Positions 41,604 through 53,600 of a DNA stretch of 64,000 nucleotides are shown here, in pieces. The translations under genes were made by a program, and so were the position numbers. The stretch is taken from contig NC_012522.1 in the NCBI RefSeq assembly GCF_000010805.1, positions 6,696,001 through 6,760,000 on the forward strand, given 5' to 3'. Origin of the DNA: Rhodococcus opacus B4. GTDB lineage: Bacteria > Actinomycetota > Actinomycetes > Mycobacteriales > Mycobacteriaceae. Numbering within the stretch: the stretch's first letter is position 1; each line of letters starts with the position of its first letter. The notes below the pieces were generated by a model. The model was not told the DNA's origin, did not search any database, and was given only the letters and a program-made list of their open reading frames with translations.

Positions 41604-44600
41604 TTGGGGTCGGGACATGCAGCGGGTAGTAGCGGTGCTCCGGAAGGAGCGTTTCCGCTGTCGGCTGCGCAGCGTGGCATCTGGTTCGCGCAACACGCGA
41701 TGGGCGACGTTCCCCTCACTATCGCCCAGTACATCGAGCTTCGCGGCGACATCGACCTCGACCTCCTGACCGAGGCCACCGTCCGTACCGGCCGTGAGTT
41801 CGGCTCCGGCTTCCTCCGGCTCGTCGAGATCGAGGGAATGCCCCACCAGTACGTCGACAAGTCCCTCGACGACGCCATCACCTACGTCGACCTGCGCGGC
41901 GAGGACGATTCCGTCGACGCCGCCGAGAAGTGGATGCGGGCCAACTACAGCGCCCCTGTCGACCTGCTCGAGGACCGCCTCGTCGTGGTCTACCTGCTCC
42001 ACGTCGGCGAGAACCACTACTTCTGGTTCTGCCGGATCCACCACATCGCGCTCGACGGCTTCGGCGCGATGGCGCTGATCGCGCGCATCGCCGAGATCTA
42101 CACCGCACTGGTCGAGGGCGCCGAGCCGCCGGCCTGCCGCGCCGAGGACCTGGTCCGGATCGTCGAGGACGAGCAGCGGTACCGCAACTCCGACCGGTTC
42201 GCGAAGGATCGCGAGTACTGGGCGGAACGCACCGCGCACCTGCCCGAGGCACCGAGCCTGGCCGGTCGTGCGGCGATGGTCGGCAAGTTCGCACGCCTGT
42301 CCTCCGAAGCACTGCCCGAGTCCACCGCCACCCTTCTCGACGAGGCGCTCGGTGGCAGCAACGCCAGTTCCGCGCCCGTCGTGGTGGCCGCGTTCGCCGC
42401 GTACCTGGCCCACATGACCGACCGGACGGATGTCGTCCTCAGCCTCCCGGTGTCGGCCCGCACCACCGCCACGCTGCGCCGCTCCGGCGGAATGGTGTCG
42501 AACATCGTTCCGCTCCGACTCCAGATCACCCCGGAGATGACCGTCCCCGAGCTGGTCAAGAGCGTGCAGATCGAACTCACCGGCGCCCTGCGCCGCCAGC
42601 GCTACCGGCACGAGGACATCCGCCGCGACGCCGGCGCGCCCCAGGGTCAGCGCGGCTTCTTCGGGCCCTCGATCAACATCATGATGTTCCACAGCGAGAT
42701 CAAGCTGGGAACGGTCACCGGGCACCAGAACGTCCTCACCACCGGGCCGGTCGAGGACCTCTCGCTGAACATCTACCAGGGTGTGGCCGGCAGCAAGATC
42801 CACATCGACTTCGAGGCCAACCCCAACCTGTACTCCGCGGACGAGCTGGACCGTCACCACAGTCGGTTCTTCGACTTCTTCGAGCGCTTCCTCGGCGCCG
42901 GCGACGACGCCTCGGTGTCAGACCTGGCCACGATGAGCGGCGAGGAATACGAGCAGGTCGTGACGGGATGGAACGGCGACGTCGTGGCCCCGCCCGCGGG
43001 CACCGTCGTCGACCTGTTCGACGCCCAGGTCGCGCGCACGCCCGACGCGACCGCACTCGTCTTCGAGGGCGTGGAGCTCACCTACGCCGAGTTCGACGCG
43101 CGGGTGAACCGCCTCGCCCGGACGCTGATCGGCCGGGGCGTGGGTCCGGAGACGAAGGTCGCGCTCGCGATCCGCCGCTCGCTCGACTCCATGGTCGCGA
43201 TGTACGCCGTCGTCAAGGCGGGCGCCGCATACGTGCCCCTCGACCCCGACCATCCCGCCGAACGCACCGCGTACGTGCTGGAGAGCGCCCGCCCGCTGTG
43301 CATCCTCGCCGTGTCGCGGGACGGTCTCACGTTCCCCGCCGCGCACGACGTCGTCGAGATCGACGCCCTGGATGCGACCGGCGTCGACGCCGGCCCGATC
43401 CGCGACGAGGAGCGGAAGGCCGCCCTCCGGGCCGCGAACCCGGCGTACGTCATCTACACGTCCGGGTCGACCGGACGCCCGAAGGGTGTGGCGGTGAGCC
43501 ACGCTGCCGTCCTTAACCAGGTCACGTGGATCGCGTCGCGGTACGGCCTCGATGCGAACGACGTCGTGCTGCAGAAGACCCCGACGACGTTCGACGTGTC
43601 GGTGTGGGAACTGTTCGCCGCGCTCGGCTCCGGGTCGCGCCTGGTGATCGCCGCGCCGGAGGGACATCGCGACCCCGCCTATCTCGCCGACGTGATCGCG
43701 CGCCAGAACGTCACGGCGACGTCGTTCGTCCCGTCGATGCTGTCGGTGTTCGTCTCCGAGGCCGACCGCGAACAACTCGTCAGTTTGCGCGTCGTTCTCG
43801 TTGCGGGAGAGGCATTTCCGCCTGCGGTCGCAGCAGCGTTCCGGGCGAAGTCCGGCGCCGAGTTGCATAACCTGTACGGCCCCACCGAATTCACCGTGCA
43901 CGCCACCGCTGGCGAGGTGGATCGGGAGTCCGTCCACACGATCCCCATCGGCACGCCGGTGTGGAACACCGAGGCGTACGTGCTCGACGGCCACCTCCGG
44001 CCCGCACCCATCGGATCCGCGGGAGAGCTCTATCTCGCGGGCGCCCAGGTGGCGCGAGGCTACGAGGGCAGGCCGGAACTCACGGCGGAACGTTTCGTGG
44101 CCAATCCTTTCGGAGCGGCGGGAACCCGCCTGTACCGCACCGGCGACCTCGTCAAGTGGGGTGTCGACGGCAGCATCGAGTACCTCGGCCGCACCGACTT
44201 CCAGGTGAAGGTGCGCGGTCTGCGGATCGAGCTGGGCGAGATCGAGTCCGCGATGTCCTCGTATCCCCATGTGGCGCAGTCGGTTGTGGTCGTGCACGAC
44301 AGTTCCCTCGGCCAGCGGCTCGTCGGCTACGTCGTTCCGGAGTCCGGTTCGGTCGTGGACGTCGACGATCTGACGGTCCACGTCGGCCGTGCGGTGCCCT
44401 CGTACATGGTTCCCGACGCCGTCATGGTGCTCGCCGAGATGCCCGTCGGCGCGAGCGGCAAGCTCGACCGGAAGGCTCTGCCCGAACCCACGTTCGCGGC
44501 GGAGTCCAGTGAGTACGTGGCTCCCCGCAGCACCATGGAGGAGTCGATCGCCGGCCTGTTCGCCGAGGTTCTCGGCCTGCCGCGCGTCAGCATCGGTGAC

Positions 44601-47600
44601 TCGTTCTTCGCGCTCGGCGGCGACAGTATCGTCTCGATCCAGCTGGTGTCCCGCGCGAAGGAGGCCGGCGTCCTGTTCACGGCCCGGGACGTCTTCGAGC
44701 GCAAGACTGTTGCCTCGCTCGCCGAGGTCGCGAAGTCCGCCTCCGAGTCGACGGTGCACGTCCTCGAGGAGCTGCCGGGCGCCGGTATCGGCACGATGCC
44801 GCTGACGCCGGTCGTGCACTGGATGACGGAACTGGGTGGCGACTTCCACCGGTTCTCCCAGTCCATTCTCCTCGCCCTACCGCCGAAGGTGGAGCGTGAG
44901 CGTCTCGTGCGCACGCTGACGGCCGTCGTCGACCGCCACGACGCCCTGCGATCGTCGCTGCGGCGCAACGACTCTCCGGCCGGGTGGTCGCTGGAGGTCG
45001 CTCCGATCGGCTCGGTCGACGTCGACCGGCTCGTCGATCGCGTCGAGTTCACCGACGGTCCCGGCACCGGGACGTTCGAGGCGCTGGCGGCGCACGCCCT
45101 CGAGCGCACGGTCGACAGGCTGGACCCGGCGACCGGCAGCGTGGTGCGGTTCGTCTGGTTCGCGCCCGCCGAGGACTCCGCCGAACCCGCACCTCGGGAC
45201 GCCGCGGACGGCGACACCGTGGAGGCGGAGAGCGCCCCGCAGACGGGACGCCTGCTCGTCGTGATCCACCACCTCGCGGTGGACGGTGTGTCCTGGCGAG
45301 TGCTGGTGCCCGACTTCGCATCCGCCTGGGGGCAGATCGCCGCCGGCGCCGACCCGTTGCTCCCGGCCGTCGGAACCTCGGTCCGCCGCTGGGCGCACGG
45401 CCTCGCCGACAACGCGCGCAGTGCCCGGCGCGTCGGCGAACTCGGTTACTGGCGCACCACGCTGGACGGTGCGGACCCGCTGATCGGTTCACGGGCCCTC
45501 GACGGCCGCGACACGGTCTCGACCACCGGCCGGGTCCGACTGGAGGTCCCGGCGGACGTCACCGACGGCCTGCTGACCGACGTGCCGCGGGCCTTCCACG
45601 GTGGCGTGAACGACGGACTTCTCACCGCCCTCGCGCTCGCCGTCGCGGCGTGGCGCGCGGAACGCGGGTTCGGTGAATCCTCCACGCTCGTGCACCTCGA
45701 AGGCCACGGCCGCGAGGAGACGGTGCTACCCGGCGCCGACCTGTCCCGCACGGTCGGCTGGTTCACCAGCATGTTTCCCGTCCGGTTGTCGGCGCCCGGC
45801 GTCGATGTCCGCGACGCCCTCACCGGCGGTTCGGCCGCAGGTCAGGCCGTCAAGTCGATCAAGGAACAACTTGCCCGGGTGCCCGAGCACGGCATCGGGT
45901 ACGGAATGCTGCGGTTCCTCAACGCCGAGACCCGCGCGGTTCTCGCGGCGCTGCCGAGCCCGCAGATCAGCTTCAACTATCTGGGCCGCGTGTCGGTCGG
46001 CGAGATTCCCGCCGCATTCCGGGCGGCGGGCTGGGTCCCTGACACCGACACGATGGAGCTGACCGGCACCCGCAACAGCGAGATGCCGGTGCACTTCGCT
46101 CTCGACATCAACGCGATGATCGTGGACGTCGAAGGCGAACAACGGCTTTCGGCAACCGTCGACTTCCCGCAGGGCGTCCTCGCGGAGTCCGAGGTGGGCG
46201 AACTCGCCGGCCTGTGGACGCGCGCGCTCGAAGGGCTCGTCGAGTACACGAAGCGGCCGGGAGCCGGCGGCCGGACGCCGTCGGACCTCGACCTCGTTCC
46301 CCTGAGCCAGAGCCGGATCGACACCCTCGAGAGCGACTACCCCGCACTCGCCGACGTCTGGTCGCTGGCCCCGCTGCAGGTGGGCCTGCTGTTCCACGCG
46401 TCGCTGGCAGGCACCGCCACCGATGTGTACACCACCCAGCTCGTCATGGACCTGGGCGGATCCGTCGACACCGGCCGACTCCGCCGCGCCGCGGAATCGC
46501 TCGTCGCCAGGCACCCCAACCTGCGCACCGCGTTCGTCGCGGGCGACGACGGCACCGGTATGCAGGTGGTCGTCGACCGGGTGGACGTGCCGTGGACGCA
46601 CGTCGACCTCTCGGCCGCGTCCGAACCCGACCGGGACGCCGAACTCGACGCGCTTATGCTCGCGAACCGGACGGACCGGTTCGACATGACGGCTCCGCCG
46701 CTGGTGCGATTCCTGCTGGTCGAGACGGGTGCGGACCGCTATCGGTTCGCGGTCACCAACCACCACATCCTGCTGGACGGCTGGTCGCTGCCGATCCTCA
46801 TCCAGGATCTGCTGACGCTCTACGCGGTGGACGGCGACGCGCTGGCACTGCCGCAGCCGCGTCCGTACCGCAGCTACCTCGAGTGGCTGTCCGCGCAGGA
46901 CCCGCAGGTGTCGGTGGCCGCGTGGGCGAAGGCCCTCGGCGGTCTCGAGGAGCCCACCCTCCTCGCGCCGGCGCACACGGAGACGGCCCCGGCGCTCACC
47001 CCTGGTGAGCTCGTCATCGATCTGCCGGACGACCTCCTCGCCGACATGACCGCCCGCGCGCGCGAACTCGGCGTCACCATGAACACGCTCGTCCAGGCCG
47101 CGTGGGGAATCGTGCTGGGCCGGCTGACCGGACGGGACGACGTGGTGTTCGGCACCACCGTCTCGGGCCGTCCGCCGCAGGTGCCCGGCATCGAGTCGAT
47201 GCTCGGGCTCTTCATCAACACGCTGCCGGTGCGGGTCCGGGTGCAGGCAGGCGACGCCGTGCGCACCCTGCTCGACCGAATCCAGCACGAGCAGACCGAG
47301 TTGCTCGACCACCATCACGTCGGGCTCACCGACATCCAGCAGGGGCTCGGCCTCGGGGCGCTGTTCGACACCCTGATGGTCTACGAGTCCTACCCGCTCG
47401 ACCGTGAAGCCCTCACGAAGAACAGCGATATCGAGGGTCTCCGCGTTCTCGACGTGACGTCCAACGACGCCACGCACTACCCGCTGGCGATCGTCGCGAT
47501 GACCGACCCGCGGCTGCACCTGACCGCCAAGTTCCTACCTGAGCTGTTCGAGGCCGCCGAGGTCGAGAAGATCATGGCGCGGGTCGTCCGGGTGCTCGGC

Positions 47601-50600
47601 GCGTTGTCCGGGGACGTCGACACACGTGTCGCGGACATCGACATCCTCGCTCCCGACGAGCGTGCTTCGCTGCTGGCGGCGCACGGCACCGAGGCCGCCG
47701 ACCCGCTGTCGCTGCCGGAGATCCTCGCCGCGACCGCGGCGGAGCACGGCGAGCGCATCGCGCTCGTCGCGGACGGCGAATCGATGACCTACGCGGAACT
47801 GGACGCGCGCTCGAGCCGGCTCGCGCGCGTGCTCATCGACCGCGGCGTCGGACCGGAAACGTCCGTGGCGCTCGGGATGACGCGCTCGCTGCACTCGGTG
47901 GTCGGAACGTGGGCCGTGGCCAAGGCCGGTGGCGCCTTCGTGCCGGTCGACCCCCGCTACCCGTCCGAGCGCATCGCGCACATGGTCGCCGACTCCGGCG
48001 CCGTCCTCGGCCTGACCGTGTCCGCTCAGCGCAACGACCTTCCGTCGGGTGTCGACTGGCTCGCACTGGACTCGTCCGAGTGCGAGTCGCTGTGCGCCCC
48101 GAAGTCGCCGGAGCCGGTGACGGATTCCGAGCGGACCACGGCGGTGCAGCTCGAGCACGCGGCGTACATGATCTACACGTCCGGCACCACCGGTCTGCCC
48201 AAGGGTGTCGTCGTCACCCACACGGGTCTGGCCAACTTCTCCGCCGAACAGCGCACCCACTACGGGGTGAGCCCGTCGGCGCGGACCCTGCACTTCGCGT
48301 CCCCGAGTTTCGACGCGTCCGTCCTCGAACTGCTGCTCGCGTTCGGTTGCGGCGCGACGATGGTCGTGGCCCCCGCCGACCTGTTCGGCGGCGAGGAGCT
48401 GCGAAACTTCCTCGCGGACAACGAGGTCACCCACGCCTTCGTCACGCCCGCCGCGCTCGCGTCGGTGGAGCCTGCCGGGCTCGACCGGCTCGAGGTCGTC
48501 GTCGTCGGAGGCGAGGCCTGCCCGCCGGAACTGGTGGAACGCTGGGCGCCGGGCCGCCGGATGTACAACGGCTACGGTCCCACCGAGGCCACCGTCATGA
48601 GCAACGTCAGCAACATGCTGGTGCCCGGGAACCGGATCGAGATCGGCGGTCCCGTCTGCGCCGTCACGGTCTACGTTCTCGACGCGCTGCTGCGCCCGGT
48701 GCCCGTCGGCGTGGCGGGGGAGTTGTACATCGCGGGCCCCGGTCTCGCCCGCGGCTACCACGACCGCCTCGGTCTCACCTCCGAACGATTCGTCGCGAAC
48801 CCGTTCGGCGAGAACGGCAGCCGGATGTACCGCACGGGCGACGTCGTCCGGTTCGTTCTCGACCCCGGGCACCGTGCCGGCTACGGGGTGGAATACGTGG
48901 GCCGCAGCGACTTCCAGGTCAAGGTCCGCGGCTTCCGCATCGAGCTCGGCGAGATCGACGCGGCGCTGGCGGCGCACCCGGATCTCGAGTTCGCAGTCAC
49001 CCTCGGCACGTCGCTGCCGTCGGGATCGACCGCACTCGTGTCGTACGTGCTGCCGACCGCGGGCGCCGCGGTCGACGTCGCCGAGGTGACGCACTTCGTC
49101 GGCGACACGCTGCCGGCGCACATGGTGCCGAGCGCGATCGTCGTCCTCGACGAGATTCCCCTCACCACCGCAGGCAAACTCGATCGGAAGGCTCTGCCCG
49201 AGCCCGACTTCGACGCCCTGCAGGGCGAGATGGTCGAGCCGCGCACCCCCACCGAGGAACTGGTCGCCGGTGTCCTCGCCGACGTGCTCGGGCTCGCGAA
49301 GATCAGTGTCGCGGAGTCGTTCTTCGACCTCGGCGGCAACTCGCTCGTTGCGACGAAGGCGGTTGCGCGGCTCAACGCCGCCGCCGGCACTCGTCTGGGT
49401 GTGCGCGAGTTGTTCGAGGCGCCGACCGTGGAACGACTCGCCGTCAAGGTCGCGGAGCAGGCCGGTACCGGCTCGGACCGCCCGGCTCTCGTCGCGCGGC
49501 CGCGCCCCGAGCGCGTGCCGCTGTCGATGGCCCAGCAGAGCATGTGGCTGATGAACCGGTTCGACACGGCGTCCTCGGCGTACAACATTCCGCTCGCCGT
49601 TCGCCTGTCCGGTGCACTCGACATCGACGCGATGTCGTCGGCCGTCTCCGACGTGCTCGCGCGTCACGAATCGCTGCGGACGGTGTTCCCCGACTCCGCC
49701 GACGGGCCGTACCAGCAGGTCGTCGACGTCGCCCAGGTGCCGTTCGACCTCACGCCCGTGCGGGTGCCCGAGGCCGAACTCCACACGGCCCTCACCGAAT
49801 TCGCCGCCGAGGGATTCGACGTCACGGTCGCGCCCCCGCTGCGGATCCGGCTGTTCGCCACGAGCGACACCGAATTCCTGCTCGTCCTCGTGGTCCACCA
49901 CATCTGCGCCGACGGCGCGTCGATGGCGCCGCTCGCGCGGGACGTCATGGTCGCCTACAGCGCGCGCACCGCGGGCGCGGCCCCGTTGTGGCAGCCGCTG
50001 CCGGTGCAGTACCCCGACTTCGCGCTGTGGCAGCGCGACGTCCTCGGCGACCCCGCCGACACGCAGTCGCTCGCGGGCAAGCAGATCGCGCACTGGGCGG
50101 ACACCCTCGCCGGGGCGCCCGAGCTGATCGACCTGCCGCTCGACCACATCCGCCCGGCCCGGCAGTCGATGCGAGGCGATTCGATCGACTTCGCGATCAC
50201 CCCGGAGTTGCGGCACGGCCTCGAGGCGGTCGGCAAGGATCGTGGAGCGTCCCTCTTCATGGTGACGCACGCGGCGCTGACGACACTGCTGTCGCGGCTG
50301 AGCAGCAGCGACGACATCACCGTCGGCACCCCGCTCGCCGCCCGCGGCGACCAGGCACTCGACGACCTGGTGGGCATGTTCGTCAACACCCTCGTCCTGC
50401 GTACCCAGGTGCGGCCGGGAGACTCGTTCGCCGGTCTCGTCGATCGGGTCCGCGAAGGTGACCTGGCGGCGTTCGGCAATTCCGACGTGCCGTTCGAGAA
50501 GATCGTGGAGGCCCTGCGGATCCGCCGCTCGGCGGCCTATTCACCGCTGTTCCAGGTGATGCTGTCGTTCCAGAACAACCGGATGGACGCGCTCGAATTG

Positions 50601-53600
50601 CCCGGGCTGACCGTGCGCGTGATCGACGACATGGCGCAGGGCGCCAAGTACGACCTCACGTTGACGATCACCGAGAAGGCCGACGAGTCGGGTCGGCCTG
50701 CGGGTCTGGGCGGGCGGTTCACGTTCGCCACCGACCTGTTCGAGCGCGGCACCGCCGAGCGCATCGCGGAACGGTTCGTCAGGATCCTCGAGGCCGTCGT
50801 CACCGATCCCGGTGTCGCTGTGGGCGACATCGACATTCTCACCGAACACGAGAGAGCAAAGTTGAGCCAAGCGCGACCTGCCCGCACGATGACAGTTCGC
50901 GAGCTGCCGCAGCTACTGGCTGCCGCGGTCGAGGTCGCGCCCGACGCCGTGGCTGTCGCTCACGACGGCATGCAGGTGACGTACCGCGAGTTCGACGAGC
51001 GCCTGCGTATGATGTCGGCGCCACTGTCCGAGCGGGGCATGGGCCCCGACGCGATCGTGTCCGTGGTGCTGTCCGGTCTGGTTCCCACCATCATGATGGC
51101 CCCGCCGTCGCAGGACGGGAAGGACGGCTTCGGCACGATCCTCGACCAGGTCATCGCGGACGCACACGCACTGGTCGGCGACATCGAGATCGTGGCGCCC
51201 GCACCGGAGATCGTCGCCGAACCCGCGGCGGAGACCGCGGAGACGCCGGGCTGGCCGCTCGAACTCTTCGTCAGCCGCTGGCAGGAGTGGGTCGAGCGCG
51301 ACCCGCAGGCTCCCGCCGTCGTCGCCGGGGGTGTCTCGACCAGCCGCGGCGAAGTGAACCGTCGCGCCAACCAACTCGCCCGCGAACTGGTGTCGCGCGG
51401 GGTTCGCCCCGACGACGTCGTCGCGCTCCTCACGCCCCGTTCCCTGGAATGGGTGATCGGGATGATCGCCGCCTGGAAGGTCGGCGCGGCGTACTCGCCG
51501 TTCGACCAGAAGTGGGCGATCGAGCGGATCACGGGACTCGTCGAAGACAGCGGAACGCGGGCCGTGGTGGCCACCCGGTCCTGGAGTGGGCTCACCGGCG
51601 CACCCACCGGGAACGCGGCGCTCGACGACCCGATCGTGCTCGACGATCCCGAAACGGTGCGCCACCTCGAAACGCTGGACGGCACCGATTTCCCGCACGA
51701 CCCGTGGTCGGACGAGCACGCAGGCAAACGCCTGGGGCACGTCATCTCGACGTCGGGCTCCACCGGACGGCCCAAGCCGACGATGGTGCCGATGCTGGGT
51801 CTGTCCAACAACTATCAGTCGTACCAGGGCGACCTCCGGGTGAAGGACGGCACCGGACTGCTGATCGCGAACTCCCCGCTGTTCGACCAGACACAGAAGA
51901 ACATCTGGGTGGGGCTCGCGTACGGCGGTGTGCTCCACCTCGCCGACGACGGCTTCGATCCGGGACCGATTCTCCGCATGATCGGCACCGGCGACGTCCA
52001 GATCACCAATCTGGCACCGAGTGCGTTCGAGGTTCTGACCGAACTGGACACCGAGGGCGTCCTGCCCAATCTGAAGGTGATTCTCCTCGGCGGCGAGATG
52101 CTGCGGCCTGCGGCCTGCACGGCGCTGATCGGCACGGACTCGCGCGTGCTCAACAATTACGGTCCGACCGAGGCCTCGGTCACGTGTTCCTCGTACGAAC
52201 TGGACCTCTCGACCGCGGACGCCGAGAAATGGCCGGTCCCGTTCGGCACCGCGTTCCGCGGTGTCCGGTACCACGTGCTCGACGGCCGGATGCGCCCGGT
52301 GCCGCCGGGAGTGACCGGTGACCTGTACATCGGCGGCCAGGTCCTGGCTCGCGGATACGGCAACATGTTCGGCACCACCGCGTCCCGTTTCGTGGCGAAC
52401 CCGTTCGAGGGGCCCGGCGCCCGCATGTACCGGACCGGCGACCGCGTCCGCGAACTCGACCACGGTGGGCTCGTGTTCGTGGGCCGCAGCGACTTCCAGG
52501 TCAAGATCCGCGGTCTCCGGATCGAACTCGGCGAGATCGAATCGGCCCTCACCGCGAACAGTGCGGTGCAGAAGTCGGTGGTGGTCGTGCACGACAGCGA
52601 GCAGGGTCCCCGGCTCGTCGCGTACGTCACCGCGACCGCGGGCGCCGAACTGGATGCCGACGCGACCGTGGAGGCACTGCTCGACGTGCTGCCTTCGCAC
52701 ATGATCCCGGACACGGTGATGGTGCTCGACGAGATGCCGCTCAACGCGAACCTCAAGGTCGACCGCAAGGCTCTCCCGGAGCCGGTCTTCACCACCGGCA
52801 CCGTCGAATTCGTCGCACCGCGCACGCCGCTCGAGGAGGTCGTCGCCGGCATCTTCGGTGACGTGATCTCGGTGCCGCGGGTGAGCGTCGACGAGTCGTT
52901 CTTCGACCTGGGCGGCAACTCGCTCAGCGCCACTCGGGTGGCTGCCCGCGTCACGTCCGCGACCGGCACCGAGGTCGGGATCCGTGACCTGTTCGAGGCG
53001 CCCACGGTCGCGACCCTCGCGAAGCTCGTGGAGGACCGGGCCCACAACGGCTCTCGCCGCCCCGCGCTCGTCGCGGGCAGGCGCCCCCGTGCGCTGCCGT
53101 TGTCGCTCGCGCAGCAGCGGATGTGGTTCCTCAACCGTTTCGATCCGTCCTCGCCCGCGTACAATGTTCCGCTCACCGTGCGGTTGCGCGGCGAACTGGA
53201 CGTCGCGGCCCTGGCCGCGGCGCTCTCGGACGTCGTCGCCCGGCACGAGGTGCTCCGGACCGTGTTCCCGGACTCCGAGTCCGGTGCGCACCAGGTGATC
53301 CTGCCCGCCGCCGGCATCGACCTCGCTCTCGACCCGGTCGACGTCCGCGAGGAGGACCTGCGGGACCGGATGTTCGAGTTCGGGGCCACCGGCTTCGACG
53401 TCACCGACACGATCCCGGTGCGGACCCGCCTGTTCCGGCTCGGCGCCACCGACCACGTCCTCGTGCTCGTCATGCACCACATCGCGTCCGACGGCGCCTC
53501 CACGCTGCCGCTGGCCCGCGACGTCATGACGGCGTACGCGGCCCACCGGGAGGGCACCGAGCCCGCCTGGCCGGTGCTGCCGGTCCAGTACGCCGACTAC

